64,000 nt of DNA from NCBI RefSeq assembly GCF_001887775.1, contig NZ_CP015519.1, forward strand, positions 496,001 through 560,000. Direction: 5' to 3'. The DNA comes from Syntrophotalea acetylenivorans (GTDB lineage: Bacteria > Desulfobacterota > Desulfuromonadia > Desulfuromonadales > Syntrophotaleaceae). The notes under the pieces are model-generated. The model saw nothing but the letters and a program-made list of their open reading frames with translations, searched no databases and was not told the DNA's origin. Positions 63,654-64,000 of this stretch are shown here, one piece after another. Both the position numbers and the translations under genes were made by a program. Within the stretch, counting starts at the first letter, position 1, and every line of letters starts with the position of its first letter.

Positions 63654-64000
63654 TTATTTGGTTTTTTCAGGGGGTGTTGCTTCCTCGGCGTTCGGTACGA
63701 CAACTGGCTCGGCAGTAGATTTTTCGGTTTGCGAAACTGCCTGGCCGATCGACTCGGGCATAATGCTGTCAGCACCGGGTTTGGCGTAGTAATAGGCGAG
63801 GAGCAGGCTGGTCAACATGAATATGACGGCCGCCCCGGTTGTCAACTTGCCCATGAAGCTTTGACCTCCGGTGGCTCCAAAGACCGTCTGGCTGGATCCT
63901 GCGCCAAAAGTCGCACCGATGTCGGCCCCTTTTCCGCCTTGCAAAAGGACAATTAGAACCAGGGCAAAACAGACTACTATATGAACAATTAACAGCAGGG
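63654..64000 (-). CDS. secG: SecG preprotein translocase subunit, 5' end outside the window
   Basis: A small membrane partner of SecYE. The open frame reaches the window edge, reading LLLIVHIVVCFALVLIVLLQ as the first helix, then GGKGADIGATFGAGSSQTVFG and a second helix. The C-terminal tail is Glu/Pro/Thr-rich. The start codon probably lies a few residues beyond base 64000. Confidence 0.9.
   Translation of the reverse strand, partial: LLLIVHIVVCFALVLIVLLQGGKGADIGATFGAGSSQTVFGATGGQSFMGKLTTGAAVIFMLTSLLLAYYYAKPGADSIMPESIGQAVSQTEKSTAEPVVVPNAEEATPPEKTK

Overview
This window looks like a chromosomal segment of an anaerobic or facultative delta-type proteobacterium of the Desulfuromonadales (Geobacter / Desulfuromonas / Pelobacter-Syntrophotalea group). 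The inference rests on gene content: a NuoF/HymB-type diaphorase subunit with two C-terminal [4Fe-4S] clusters, a GTP-dependent PEP carboxykinase, a PocR-PAS-GGDEF-EAL sensor, a DUF4388-REC protein, a TatD-radical SAM fusion and a lexA-imuB-dnaE2 cassette. I ran no search, so the placement is a judgement. No insertion sequence, CRISPR array or rRNA was seen. Three tRNA genes are present: Val-GAC, Arg-CCT and Leu-GAG.

Layout. 1-1.8 kb: nuoF-like gene broken by one frameshift. 1.8-6.6 kb (minus): DNA-damage mutagenesis operon lexA-imuB-dnaE2, with a direct-repeat candidate operator upstream. 6.7-10.5 kb: HTH/zinc-ribbon regulator, CheX-like phosphatase, pckG and a ferredoxin-domain protein. 10.9-19.2 kb: large c-di-GMP sensor, YgbA-type NO-response protein and an aldehyde dehydrogenase sharing an FNR/DNR-type box, a KfrA-like coiled-coil protein, DUF3135 and PilZ proteins. 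19.2-25 kb (minus): tmk-holB-ricT-metG-tatD/radical SAM. 25.1-31.9 kb (plus): rnc-radical SAM-era-der-DUF4388/REC, a lone receiver, infA. 32-38.2 kb: leuS-lptE-holA, convergent rpsT, then murJ. 38.4-46.2 kb: tRNA-Val, then thrS-infC-rpmI-rplT-pheS-pheT-ihfA-merR, the classic translation operon. 46.2-50.9 kb: surE-pcm-yqaA-like-nlpD-rpoS-apt, then tRNA-Arg.

Immediately after tRNA-Arg the character changes. From 51.0 to 59.5 kb all eight genes lie on the minus strand. One encodes an anaerobic sulfatase-maturating radical SAM enzyme and another a Ser-type arylsulfatase. The other six encode two lipoproteins (DUF4410 and patatin-like), a membrane protein, an outer-membrane barrel, a small exported protein and a glycine-zipper protein. 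The DNA looks GC-richer there, and this is the best candidate for acquired accessory DNA. The maturase and the Ser-type sulfatase are a matched enzyme/substrate pair.

60-64 kb returns to mixed content: a two-domain polyphosphate:AMP phosphotransferase split by a frameshift, about 650 bp of apparently decayed sequence, an orphan Rossmann-like protein, a DUF3617 lipoprotein, tRNA-Leu and the 3' part of secG, which runs off the window.

Two cross-cutting points deserve attention. Both broken genes fail at a run of exactly five G where six would restore the frame, so either the assembly has homopolymer errors or both genes are inactivated in the same way. The mutasome operon has an ImuB that lacks the polymerase catalytic acids but keeps a beta-clamp motif, and it has no imuA gene beside it.
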